DNA from: Eretmocerus hayati
Lineage: Eukaryota > Arthropoda > Insecta > Hymenoptera > Aphelinidae
NCBI GenBank assembly: GCA_029851415.1
Contig: CM056742.1
Coordinates: 86,294,748 to 86,358,747 of the forward strand
Length of the DNA: 64,000 bases
Direction: 5' to 3'
The notes under the pieces are model-generated. The model made no database searches, was not told where the DNA came from, and saw nothing but the letters and a program-made list of their open reading frames with translations. Positions 23,641-34,460 of this stretch are shown here, piece by piece; positions within the stretch are counted from its first letter, which is position 1; every line of letters begins with the position of its first letter. The position numbers were made by a program, and so were the translations under genes.

Positions 23641-24324
23641 CAATGATACAGAAAAGCCGCGTGGAGGCACAAAAATAGTGTAAATTTTCTTGCGAAACTT
23701 ATATCGATTTGAGCTAACCAGGGGTGCACGAGATGTGGGTCTCTGGTTTTGGCAAACAGTCTCATTCAACCCCCAAAGACGATATCTGAAGGCGTATAGT
23801 TGGATGCTCAAGCGCTGTAGAGTTACAGACTTTGGTATTTCCCACAAGGACTCATGCTCAGAAAACATGGTGAAAATAGGTCATTTATTGATGACATATT
23901 TTAAGCTCTACAATGTGAGTATTCTCAAAGTCAAATATCTTTAAATACCATATTCCATTGGCTCTTGATGATTCGTGCGTTTTTCATTGATTGATACTAC
24001 AAGTAATCTGTACGCATTCATTGCGTTTGTAAAGTGTAGGTGTTTCATACGAGGGACTGACTCATTTTCGGCAACGCTGGGGATGGAATGGGACGAAAAA
24101 TAGGACGTAGGTATATTTGAAATTCTCATTTTGTAACTCCAAAAAGTAAGCACCCAGTTGTTGCTTGCAACGCTTCGCAACAATTTCGTTAGGTTTACTA
24201 TTAGGATATTTTACTTCAATGAATGTCACAGAGAGATGACTATTTAGAATCATTGAACCACAATACTTATATTTAGACCAAAATCAAATCAAAACTTGCA
24301 AAGCCAACAAGGCAGGTTATATTT
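23641..24324. other. No recognised gene
   Basis: Overlapping short frames on both strands, none with motifs. Confidence 0.4.
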
Positions 24325-24475
24325 AATTTGTTTAATCCGGTATAATAGGTGGTTGTATAAGGGTGATGGGTAGGGGGGGCATGCATGGATGAATGGGTGG
24401 ATCAATGAGTGGGTTGATGGTTGTAGATGTCAATGGGGACGGGGATGGGGATGGAAAGCAACGTGCTGAAATAGT
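24325..24475. repeat. Repeat head module, copy 4 (short, diverged)
   Basis: TTAATCCGGTATAATAGGTGG is followed by GGGTGATGGGTAGGGGGGG and further GGTGG/GGATGG runs, directly before another tandem array. The assignment rests mainly on position and the G-rich stretch. Confidence 0.4.
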
Positions 24476-25015
24476 TTAGTCCGATCTGGTTATGTCTGAA
24501 TAGGCGTTATTGAGTCAGATTTGGTCTGACTGGTTCTTATGCGGTCTATTCCCTTCTGATCAGGTTAGGTTTAGCCCAGTTCGGTCGCCTTCGTTCTAAA
24601 TGAGTTCAACTCGATTTACATCAGTCTGGTTCGGGGTGATTAGGTCTCGTTAGGTGTAGTTCGATCTAATTTGGTCTAGTTCAGTCTAGTATTGTCAATT
24701 ACGATCTAGTTTGGTCCAATTCAATATACTTCAATCTAGGTCGGTCTAGTTCGGTCTACTTCTGTCTAACTCGGTGTAGTCGGGTCTAGATCGGGCCAAT
24801 TCGTTCTAATTCGACCCAGTTCGATCTAATTAAGTCTAGCTCGGGGTGATTAGTTCTCGTTCGGTCTAGTTCGGGCTAATTCGGTCTAGTTTAGTCTAGT
24901 ATGGTCCATTACGGTCTTGTTCGGTCCTATTCCGTCTAGACCAAAGTAGGCCAAAGTAGACCGAACTAGACCGTAATAGACCATATTAGACTGAACTAGA
25001 CCGAATCAATATACA
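24476..25015. repeat. Minisatellite with TTCGGTCTAGT core, inverting at its end
   Basis: Degenerate 10-12 bp units TTCGGTCTAGT/TTCGGTCTAAT fill 24480-24940. From about 24940 the units switch to the reverse complement (ACTAGACCGAA), so the array can fold back on itself. Confidence 0.88.
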
Positions 25016-25476
25016 AGTTGAACATTTGGTCTCGTCTAAAAATCTACCAAAATTACTTATGATAGACCGAATCAAAGGTCAACTTATGCACACAGCACAT
25101 TGATTTGAATAGACCTCGCTTTGATTAACCCTTTAGATATATGCCATGTACCGATAGGTTTTTCAGCCTAATCGATTGAACAAAGAAATACCAGCTCAGC
25201 TCATTGAAAAGAAACTATAAAATTCCTCAATACTTACTCATTATTTCCTACTTGAAGTTATATCTCCGCCATTAGCCAGCATGATTCAACCCGATACCAA
25301 TTTTGTGGACTATTTTAACCTTTTTTTTAGACACCTTGAACTGATCAGCAATTGTTATTTCACAACTTTTATTATTGAACTATGAAATATGAAAGCATTT
25401 CTCGGGCCTATGACTTATCGAGGACATTTACTAGCCGAACGAGCGGTAGCGAGTAAGGCAAAAACGCTAGTAGAAA
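25016..25476. other. No recognised gene
   Basis: AT-rich sequence without motif-bearing frames. Confidence 0.4.
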
Positions 25477-25560
25477 TTAGTCCTCCAAATGCCGGTTCAC
25501 GAATTTAATATCATTGATTTATGAAAGTGGACGATTTAAGTTCGAGAAGTGGTATTTGTG
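25477..25560. repeat. SINE fragment
   Basis: ATTAGTCCTCCAAATGCCGG and ATATCATTGATTTATGAAAG match the 3' tail and 5' start of the SINE units at 19.8-21 kb, joined end to end as if one copy followed another. Confidence 0.5.
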
Positions 25561-25726
25561 CACATGGTTCTGCTTGATTTGACCATTCTGCATCGATCAA
25601 TTTCCAGAAACATCCATCGTTCGGTGGAAGTGACATTCTTGTCTATGGAGAAATCAGAGCGGAATCAACAGTTGACAAAGAATTTACAGGCTTTTACTAA
25701 TGATCAATGTTTGGAGGAACTAGCCG

Positions 25727-27174
25727 TGTAACGTGAGATTTGACTCTACGTCCAACTAATTTATTATTTTGCCGGAGATCCAAATTCCCCTGCCAAACTG
25801 AGGGAACGAATGCCTGGAATCTTACCTGCGCTCCTGCCGGGCTGCTGGGAAAGAGGGAGGGAACGAATATTGATTCTCAAGAAATAATAACGACCAGGAA
25901 GTTCATTTCGAACTATACTAATATATATTGTTACAGCCCTCAGAACGCGACCAATAAATTACAACCGGAAAGTTACTGAATATTCGCATCAAGCGTCTAT
26001 AAAATGTCCACTATTTCACTATGCCTCGTGGGCCACTGGAGCCATATTGGCTTCCGTAAACCTTTTTCACTAATATGATCAGAGTTCCACACGCGCACTC
26101 AATTTCCCAATTTTGATGGCTCACCGGGTCGCGCGGATTCCTGGAGAGTCACCCTAGCAGATCTCGAGCCCAATCAAGGGCGAGATGTCTCAGTCTATGT
26201 CTTTGTCGACGGGAAAAGATGGTGGATCGGGGACAGAGAGAGAGAGTATTTCAAAGAACAAGGCAGTCGCACTCACCGTCAATCACTACCCAACTTTCCC
26301 CGTTTATTCCGTCCATGCTCTTTTCCTTGTATTTCCTGGATCTCCTTGTAATATTAATGGGAATCGTCGGAAAAAATTGGAATATAAGATGGTTCCTGGA
26401 AATCGCGAAGACTAACTGATCCGCACTGCACCGAGTCACTTCCAAGAATGGCCGACTTCCCTCGTCTTCTTCTTCTTCCTCGATCCCCCGACGCGATCAC
26501 AGAGCCCTCATTAATCAAACTAATTTCCGGGAAATTAACCCGCGAGATACGAAAGACACCGAATCATGATGCTGGAATTTCATATAAATCCCGCGCCGAC
26601 ACTCCACTCGAGAGCCCCGCATTTTACCTACGTTACTGAATCGTGCCTCCACCCGTGTGACATGCGCACTACCCGTAATAATCACGTATCTCACAGCAAC
26701 TCCACCATCACGTCAGGCCACGTGCATTTAATATTACCAATTGTCTCTGTCTCTCTCACTCGCATGATCTCCCGCACATAACCGGCTCCGTCTCTCTCAT
26801 TCCACTGCAACTTTGCCTACACGAGCGTGCCGTGCGCAAAACCCTATCCCTCTCTCTCTCACTCTCCCGACGCTACACATCCTCTGTCTCTCTCTCCCCA
26901 CTTCCCGCGCGAGCCCGCCTCGTTGCCGCATGATCTTCTGCTCCCGATTCCAACGTCCAGTAAGTGCTGCCACGCCGCGCCCACTCTTGGCGTAACCTGC
27001 TATACCGACTCTCCTCCCTCTTCCTGACTCTGATATTCTGCTGACTCCCGCTGCTGCTCCGCTCGCGGCATCCACCTCGGCAAAAATATTACTCTGCATT
27101 ATTACATGCTCTAGGTGCGATGGCCCGGCGCAGCAGCGGACGGTGGCGACGGTGATATCGGCGACTCCGTCGCA
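25727..27174 (-). repeat. 3' LTR of the gag-only element
   Basis: 1,448 bp, plus-strand TGTAACGTGAG to CCGTCGCA. It matches 31191-32638 base for base wherever I compared. Short frames and TC-rich stretches inside it occur in both copies and are not genes. Confidence 0.95.
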
Positions 27175-27186
27175 TATCCCCCCACC
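27175..27186 (-). promoter_or_regulatory. Polypurine tract
   Basis: The minus strand reads GGTGGGGGGATA directly before the 3' LTR start TGCGACGG, the plus-strand priming site. Confidence 0.75.
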
Positions 27187-27517
27187 AAGCCGGGCTACTC
27201 CCGACGGGAGTGGACCGCCTTCTCAACTCTCCACTGTCACCACCGATCCGCTTCTGCCTCGGACCCTTAATCCAAGTCTCCTGAATGCCAACAATCCCCA
27301 TGCCCTTTAATTCAGCAATTAATTATGTACATCCACACATATCATCCATTATTTCTTACGTCCTACGATTTCATGCATTCCCCTTCACCATTACTACTAC
27401 TACTACTACTATTACTACTAATACTACTAATAATAATATAGATCCTTACTACATGGTCGCCATGTCGAGGCATGCCGATCACGTCTTCATCTTGACTGGT
27501 ACCGAACTTCAGCTCCC
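27187..27517 (-). other. Short 3' non-coding part of the element, with a trinucleotide repeat
   Basis: Only 331 bp separate the Gag stop codon from the PPT, with no room for pol. It includes an ACT/TAGT-type trinucleotide repeat at about 27391-27440. Confidence 0.7.
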
Positions 27518-30268
27518 CTAAGCTCTCCCCATCCCATTTCCCTGATTATTATTTCCAAAATTGCATACACGACAGTTACGCACTGTTACTCCCTTAGCCC
27601 CACAACCTTGACAAGCGATCCCCTGTTGATTGCATTCATTCGCCACGTGCCCGGCCTGATTACAAACATAGCACTGTCGCTCTGGACATTCCCTCGAATA
27701 ATGACCCGCAGCTCCACAATTATAACACGTGTTTCCGGCCTGATTCTGTACTCCATTTTGCCCCGGCACCCCATTCCCTGGTTGCTGCCTGTTTTGGAAC
27801 CCATTCCTCCGCGGTTGACCTCCCAAAAATCTCTGACGCAGGCCGTTAAAGTCCATTGGCCACATCCAAGGCATCTGCGAACACATCAACGGACATATTC
27901 CAGGCCAATGACATTGTGCTGCCGGCTCAACGGGATTCGTCTGCGTCATCGTCTGATGGGGGTTCGCTTGAGTAGCGCGCTGACTTTGTGTTCCTTGAGG
28001 TATAGACGGAGCTGACTGAGTACCAGTCCGCTGCAACGCCGCAGCCTCGGCTTCTCCCTCTGTCTCTTGGTTGTGACTAACCTTCGTCTTATTCCTATCC
28101 TGAGAACACTTCTCGAGTCCGTCTCCGTCTGGTTTCCTTTTCTCCTCCGAATCTCTTTCCATTGCTGCCGCCTGCAACAGTTTTTGGGATGATTTATCTC
28201 CACCGTACGCTGCACTCTTCACCCGAGCTTTCTCTCTCGGAGGAGGCGCTATGTACCGCTCATCCAACTCTCTTTCTTTCTCCCATTTTCGCCCATAATG
28301 CTCTATATCACTTAATCGGGTAATTGTCTTACCAGAAATGTATTGTCGCAACTCTGGCAATAGATTCCTTCTGACTTTGTTCATCACCCATCTACGGCTT
28401 GGGGCTTCTCTGAAAAGATCCACTATCTGCTTCACACATGTGAGGTATTGTGATATCTTCTCCCCCTTTGCCTGAGTTCTTTGTCTCAACTCGTCCATCA
28501 AATCTTCTTCATCCCATTCTCCGACATACTGGTACCTGAAGGCTCTCGCAAACTTCCTCCAGCTTGTCATTTCGCTTTTCCTTGTTCTAAACCATATTCG
28601 AGCTTTTCCAGATAGTACTGCTGGAATAGCTCCCATCATCTCTCGATTTGACATGTTCAACTGATCCTTGCAATCCTCCAAGCTGGAAAGAAATTCTTCT
28701 GGGCACTCCTCTTTCACCCCTGAGAAACTCAGTTTCCAACTCTGCAGGAGTTTTATGCATTTCAACGTGTTCCCAGAACTCTGCTTTTTGTATGATTTCT
28801 TCTTCTTTGATCTCCTATCTTGATCTTGCTCGCTTGTACTACTTTCGGCCGAGCTGCTTTCGCTGCTACTCGTTGAACTACTGGTGCTCTCGCTACTACT
28901 CTTCTCGATCTCCCGCCCCCGTCTCCGTCTCCGTCTCCGCCTGCGCTCACTGCTCGAGCCATCAGATTGCTCCGATGACGAGCTGTCGCGCTTCTTTCTT
29001 CCACCTTGTCCCTTGTCCCCGTCACCAGCTATACTATTTGTCGGTTGCTTCATCTGCCCCCCTGAATTAACCCCGGATTTCCCAACAGTGTTTAGCTGGG
29101 CGGCACCCTCATCGTTCATTGACAGCCGCTTTTTCACCCTTTGCCGCTCCGCAGTTTTCTTGTTCCTGTGACCCGTCTCCCCGATAGGTTTTTCTCGTGC
29201 TCTCCTCGAGCCCGCATCGACTCTCGTTTTACTCGACTGTCGAATCTTTTTAGAGGACCGATGACTCGTTCTCGAACTCGTAGTACTCGTCTCCGTCTCC
29301 GAACTAGTTTGCACCGCTTTGTCCTGGGTTCTACTAGTCTCATTTCTCCACTTCTCTACCACTGCATCACTGTTCGACCCGGACGCGCTATCATCAGCAT
29401 CATCGTCCTCGTGGATCGTGGTTAATCCTGGTCTCGCGTTTGCTTGTGACTGTGGCATTGCGAATCCCCCGGCGTTTTCGTCTACAGTAGCCACCATGGT
29501 TGCCCATATGGCCATGTTCTGCTTCATCACTCTCATCATCTCCCATGACACTGGTACGTAACCTTGGGGTAAATAATACCCCATTTCTCCAGATGTCACT
29601 GGCCTTGACTGTGAATTCGACACCGATGCGGGGGTCCTAGTCTGCACTCCACTCACTCCTGAATCCATGACGAGAGAGGAGGGCTGTAGGCCCCCACTGG
29701 GTCCCGGTGTACTCGTGTTTTTATTCTGGTTGTTCCCACTCTGGTCAGCACCCTTCTGACCGTCTCCGTCAGCTATACCTGTGGTCCCCCCAGTGCGTGT
29801 CCCGTCATTCTCCTGACTCGAGGAATCTTCCTCTGATGATTTCCCCATCGTTTTATCTAACTCTTCTGGCAGTTCGTTCTCAAATGATATCAGATCTGCC
29901 ACACTGTTCGTTCTTCTTTCACGCGGTACGCTTTCTAGAGGTTTTTCATCCGTCATAGGATCCCACCTGACCTGCACTCCTGGTTCTATTCGTCGAATCT
30001 CAAAACGAATCAGCCTACTCCTGCACTCTGCGTTACTCCCTGCTGGATTACACCCTAACCTATCTAATTCATCTGCCAATTGCTCTGGTGGCAATGCGAC
30101 TATTAGCCTAGCTATTTTCCTACGTGCCCGGTCTCCATTAACCAGGTCTACTAAATGTTGCTCTTCTTCTGTCAACTGCCCACTTCTATGCCTAAACTTG
30201 AGACCCATAACCCCATGAGCGGAGGATCTCTCGGCCTCTCGGTGTATGTGTAGCCACCATCGGCTCAT
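27518..30268 (-). CDS. gag: Gag polyprotein of LTR retrotransposon (no pol)
   Basis: Structural protein that should bind the element RNA and assemble particles. The first in-frame ATG is at 30268 (weak context); the ATG 20 codons later at 30208 has a strong context (GTTATGG) and may be the true start. An extension to 30277 would need GTG. Numbering from 30268: residues about 52-92 look SAP-like (LPPEQLADELDRLGCNPAGS); 100-425 is low-complexity Ser/Thr/Gly-rich; 427-497 is an Arg/Ser-rich run; 504-669 is a Retrotrans_gag capsid domain (AVLSGKARIWFRTRKSEMTS, FARAFRYQYVGEWDEEDLMD). The tail (about 847-899) has three zinc-knuckle units: CYNCGAAGHYSREC, CYVCNQAGHVANEC and CQGCGAKGVTVRNC. The last lacks the His. 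The frame is intact for about 900 codons, long for a Gag. Confidence 0.9.
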   Translation of the reverse strand: MSRWWLHIHREAERSSAHGVMGLKFRHRSGQLTEEEQHLVDLVNGDRARRKIARLIVALPPEQLADELDRLGCNPAGSNAECRSRLIRFEIRRIEPGVQVRWDPMTDEKPLESVPRERRTNSVADLISFENELPEELDKTMGKSSEEDSSSQENDGTRTGGTTGIADGDGQKGADQSGNNQNKNTSTPGPSGGLQPSSLVMDSGVSGVQTRTPASVSNSQSRPVTSGEMGYYLPQGYVPVSWEMMRVMKQNMAIWATMVATVDENAGGFAMPQSQANARPGLTTIHEDDDADDSASGSNSDAVVEKWRNETSRTQDKAVQTSSETETSTTSSRTSHRSSKKIRQSSKTRVDAGSRRAREKPIGETGHRNKKTAERQRVKKRLSMNDEGAAQLNTVGKSGVNSGGQMKQPTNSIAGDGDKGQGGRKKRDSSSSEQSDGSSSERRRRRRRRRGREIEKSSSESTSSSTSSSESSSAESSTSEQDQDRRSKKKKSYKKQSSGNTLKCIKLLQSWKLSFSGVKEECPEEFLSSLEDCKDQLNMSNREMMGAIPAVLSGKARIWFRTRKSEMTSWRKFARAFRYQYVGEWDEEDLMDELRQRTQAKGEKISQYLTCVKQIVDLFREAPSRRWVMNKVRRNLLPELRQYISGKTITRLSDIEHYGRKWEKERELDERYIAPPPREKARVKSAAYGGDKSSQKLLQAAAMERDSEEKRKPDGDGLEKCSQDRNKTKVSHNQETEGEAEAAALQRTGTQSAPSIPQGTQSQRATQANPHQTMTQTNPVEPAAQCHWPGICPLMCSQMPWMWPMDFNGLRQRFLGGQPRRNGFQNRQQPGNGVPGQNGVQNQAGNTCYNCGAAGHYSRECPERQCYVCNQAGHVANECNQQGIACQGCGAKGVTVRNCRVCNFGNNNQGNGMGRA

Positions 30269-31171
30269 ACACTTCACCGAGATCCGACCTCAACGCTGTC
30301 TTAGTCCACGTCACCGTCTCACCTAATCTCAAAATCCACACTACCCAACAAAATCCCTCGATTCTAACCTCCCCGTTAGCCACGAACTAATCCTTATCCC
30401 ACCCGACAACACCAGAGGTACAGTGTCAAAATCACTAGATGGATGTTTGGATTTATTCAGTAAACCAGGGTCAGGTCGATGGGACGGAAGGATCTCAAAT
30501 CGGGAGGATAGCTCTTGAGTTCGGTGCCACAGCTTCTCCAGCACTGCGCCGACACGTGAACCATGAGGATTGAATCCTATAATGTCACTTACACCACCCT
30601 TTTCCTACTCAGGCATGCATAAGTTACAAAAGACCATAAAACAACGAGAAAAAAAATTCCGGGCGAAAAAAAAAATTGCCTTAACTTCCACCACCCGTCT
30701 ACACCAACTACTTCATTCACTCTTATCATGACCGAATTAAAAGAACAAATGAAACTAAAAAAAACAGATTTCCTTCGAGTCGCCTTAGCTCCACTACCCC
30801 ACGCTGAAAAATCAACATTTGCCCCGTGCTATCATAGCTCCACTACAAAAAAAATCCATCGAAACGCATCAAAATTATTTCACAACACTCAATACTCATT
30901 CCACTCATCCAAATTCATCAATCTCCATTCAACGAGGTCATTTGGGGCATATCAGGATTATTGGAGTCCGTTATTAAGGTCCGGACCCGGTGAGCAACGT
31001 GTACCGTATCAGGAGCCTGAAATGCGAGTGTACCATCTCGCCCCTATACTCATATCACCCCCCAGCGCCGGCTTCGTCTATGTCTGCGGCTCCGTCTAAG
31101 TCTCTGATCCCCCCTCACCACCTCGTTCCCGCTCAGCACTCCCGCGCAAGCAAGATTCCGCACTCATTGGA
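30269..31171 (-). other. 5' leader of the gag-only element
   Basis: The 0.9-kb untranslated leader between PBS and Gag. It holds short frames (30192-30383 and 30341-30544, minus). The second is in the Gag frame but separated from it by a stop. A packaging signal would be expected here but cannot be seen by eye. Confidence 0.55.
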
Positions 31172-31188
31172 TCCTGGCAGGATCGCCA
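31172..31188 (-). promoter_or_regulatory. Primer binding site, tRNA-Arg type
   Basis: The minus strand reads TGGCGATCCTGCCAGGA, two bases from the LTR. It is complementary to the 3' end of arthropod tRNA-Arg(ACG) (..TCCTGGCAGGATCG plus CCA) as I recall that tRNA; the match ends after 17 bases. Confidence 0.75.
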
Positions 31189-31190
31189 TT

Positions 31191-32638
31191 TGTAACGTGA
31201 GATTTGACTCTACGTCCAACTAATTTATTATTTTGCCGGAGATCCAAATTCCCCTGCCAAACTGAGGGAACGAATGCCTGGAATCTTACCTGCGCTCCTG
31301 CCGGGCTGCTGGGAAAGAGGGAGGGAACGAATATTGATTCTCAAGAAATAATAACGACCAGGAAGTTCATTTCGAACTATACTAATATATATTGTTACAG
31401 CCCTCAGAACGCGACCAATAAATTACAACCGGAAAGTTACTGAATATTCGCATCAAGCGTCTATAAAATGTCCACTATTTCACTATGCCTCGTGGGCCAC
31501 TGGAGCCATATTGGCTTCCGTAAACCTTTTTCACTAATATGATCAGAGTTCCACACGCGCACTCAATTTCCCAATTTTGATGGCTCACCGGGTCGCGCGG
31601 ATTCCTGGAGAGTCACCCTAGCAGATCTCGAGCCCAATCAAGGGCGAGATGTCTCAGTCTATGTCTTTGTCGACGGGAAAAGATGGTGGATCGGGGACAG
31701 AGAGAGAGAGTATTTCAAAGAACAAGGCAGTCGCACTCACCGTCAATCACTACCCAACTTTCCCCGTTTATTCCGTCCATGCTCTTTTCCTTGTATTTCC
31801 TGGATCTCCTTGTAATATTAATGGGAATCGTCGGAAAAAATTGGAATATAAGATGGTTCCTGGAAATCGCGAAGACTAACTGATCCGCACTGCACCGAGT
31901 CACTTCCAAGAATGGCCGACTTCCCTCGTCTTCTTCTTCTTCCTCGATCCCCCGACGCGATCACAGAGCCCTCATTAATCAAACTAATTTCCGGGAAATT
32001 AACCCGCGAGATACGAAAGACACCGAATCATGATGCTGGAATTTCATATAAATCCCGCGCCGACACTCCACTCGAGAGCCCCGCATTTTACCTACGTTAC
32101 TGAATCGTGCCTCCACCCGTGTGACATGCGCACTACCCGTAATAATCACGTATCTCACAGCAACTCCACCATCACGTCAGGCCACGTGCATTTAATATTA
32201 CCAATTGTCTCTGTCTCTCTCACTCGCATGATCTCCCGCACATAACCGGCTCCGTCTCTCTCATTCCACTGCAACTTTGCCTACACGAGCGTGCCGTGCG
32301 CAAAACCCTATCCCTCTCTCTCTCACTCTCCCGACGCTACACATCCTCTGTCTCTCTCTCCCCACTTCCCGCGCGAGCCCGCCTCGTTGCCGCATGATCT
32401 TCTGCTCCCGATTCCAACGTCCAGTAAGTGCTGCCACGCCGCGCCCACTCTTGGCGTAACCTGCTATACCGACTCTCCTCCCTCTTCCTGACTCTGATAT
32501 TCTGCTGACTCCCGCTGCTGCTCCGCTCGCGGCATCCACCTCGGCAAAAATATTACTCTGCATTATTACATGCTCTAGGTGCGATGGCCCGGCGCAGCAG
32601 CGGACGGTGGCGACGGTGATATCGGCGACTCCGTCGCA
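31191..32638 (-). repeat. 5' LTR of the gag-only element
   Basis: Identical partner of 25727-27174. It should contain promoter, transcription start and polyadenylation signals on the minus strand. Its outer edge is followed by the TSD GCCG. Confidence 0.95.
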
Positions 32639-32642
32639 GCCG

Positions 32643-32929
32643 TCACAAACATAGATGTATAAATGGCAATGGACCATGTTTGCAATGAAAAGCAATACCT
32701 CAGAAATGGTTCGCTTCAATTCCAGATACACATATTGGCGACCCTACCAAATTCCTGGCTATTTGATTCGATAGAATTGACGAGATGTTGGTAGTAAATG
32801 ACGTGTGCCACTATTTTTTGGGGAAAGTGCGTATTGAAGCCCTCTCTGTCCCGAACGATGGATTTTTTGATGGTTCCAACACATTGTGCGAATGTGAGAC
32901 CATCTTGAGGCCTTGTCCACCCGAGAAAA
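32643..32929. other. No recognised gene
   Basis: Short frame at 32785-33027 (plus) runs into the following repeat and has no motif. Confidence 0.4.
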
Positions 32930-34460
32930 TCATCAGAGAGTATATTTACATCGTAAAACTACGATTCTCAATAGCTTCTCCCACTTTTGAGCATGCGGGA
33001 GACTGTGTTGAGCTCTTTCGTCCGTGAGAAGTTAGCCGGGGTAAATTATTTTTGCACATAGAACCTACGTGGCGTCTTGTCTACCGAGGACACCGATTTG
33101 TCAGCTTCCGGACAATCCAATGGATACCTCTGCGGTATTTTCAGTCATTCCCGAGCGTGCACAATATGGAAATCGAATATTTTGTGGGTCATTCCACGAC
33201 TTTTCCCACAATTTGAGGACATTGAGTGGGGATAGCACCTCGACAGGATTTTGTCCACACCAAGAATTGTTCGAATGCTTTTCAAATATGAAATTACTAT
33301 CCCTTCGTAGTATTTTCAGACACTTGGGTTTATGGGCGATACAGAATATGCCACTTTCCGTGCCGAACGATGGTTTTTCCGTTTCTTTCATGAAACTGTA
33401 CAGTGACAACCCTCCCCATCTATGTCAATGATCCGAGAAACCATCGACGACCAATGATCCTCACTTCCCAATATCACTTAACTCCATCCAATCGGGTCCA
33501 AGCTCCTCATATATTCTCAGGGGTCGAGGAGGGCGTACCAATCTTGGGGTTCTCGAATTTCTTGACCCACAAAACAAGCGATTCCCATCTTGTGCACGCT
33601 CGGATATGACTCAAAATACCGCAGGAAAATCCATTGGATGTATCCGGTAGCTGACGAATCGGTTTCCCCAGTGGACGAGACACCAAATAGCATCTATGTG
33701 GGGAAATATTCCACCCTGGCTAACTCCTTACGTACCAAAGAGCTCAATACACGCTCCCGAATGCTCAGAGGTGGGGGGGAGGGGTACACAATTAGGAATC
33801 GTAGTTCCACGATGCTTCTAATTCTATTCTATTCTCATATTCTTAACTGTATTCTCGGGTTAGTAGGGCCTCATGGTAGTCTCACTTCGTACAATGTCAT
33901 CGAACCTCCGGAAAGTCCGTCATTGGGACGGAAAGTGGTGTATTCTCGCTCGCACATACACCCAAGTGTCTGAAATCACTGCGGAAGGGCAGTTAATCGA
34001 TGTCCAAACATCATTTGATCAATTCTGAGTGTGGACACAATCTTGTTGAGGCGATTTTCCCACTCATAGTCCTTGAATTGTGGGAGAAAGCAAAACATCT
34101 TGTGCACGTTCGGGGATAACTGAAAATACTGCCGAGAGTTTATTGGACGTGTCCAAAAGCTGACAGATTGTTCCCCCCGGTGGACAAATTACCGGATGAT
34201 GTCTATGTGGGGAAATAATTCACCCCGGCTAAATTCTCACGGACGGAGGAGCTCGACACAGTCTCCCGCTTCCTCAAAGGTGGGGTGAAACTATTCAAAT
34301 TCATAGTTGTACGATGTAAATATACTTTCAGACTGTTTCCTTGGAAGAACAGGGCCTCACAATTGTCTCACATTCGTACGAGTGTCTAAAAACACTGCGA
34401 AAGGGTAATTATTTGATGTTCGAACATCATTTGATCAATTCTAGGTGTGGACTGTTAGGG
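32930..34460. repeat. Three copies of a dispersed repeat, one inverted
   Basis: A block of roughly 250-400 bp occurs inverted at about 32930-33170 and direct at about 33590-34040 and 34100-34450. Shared landmarks are GTGCACG(C/T)TCGG, AAAATAC(C/T)GC, TATGTGG(G)GAAATA, GAGCTC(A/G)A(C/T)AC and, in the two direct copies, ACATCATTTGATCAATTCT. Frames of up to 127 codons lie across it without protein motifs. The first and second copies form an inverted pair. Confidence 0.6.

Larger units (their letters stand above)
25727..32638 (-). mobile_element. Complete gag-only Ty3/gypsy-like LTR retrotransposon
   Basis: A 6,912-bp element reads on the minus strand. The two 1,448-bp LTRs start and end with TG/CA and look identical at constant offset 5,464. 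The insertion is bounded by the 4-bp duplication GCCG (25723-25726 and 32639-32642). A tRNA-Arg-type PBS sits two bases inside the 5' LTR and a polypurine tract sits against the 3' LTR. The 4,016-bp interior has a single long frame, a Gag of about 900 residues. The remaining 0.9-kb leader and 0.34-kb 3' part cannot encode protease, reverse transcriptase, RNase H or integrase. Identical LTRs plus an exact TSD mean recent transposition, so the enzymes were presumably supplied in trans. Confidence 0.92.

Noticed and set aside
25740..27027. Small frames repeated at 31204-32491
   Set aside because: They lie in the LTRs and recur only because the LTRs are identical.
27608..29561. Several plus-strand frames of 80-140 codons
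   Set aside because: They are antisense shadows of the Gag frame.
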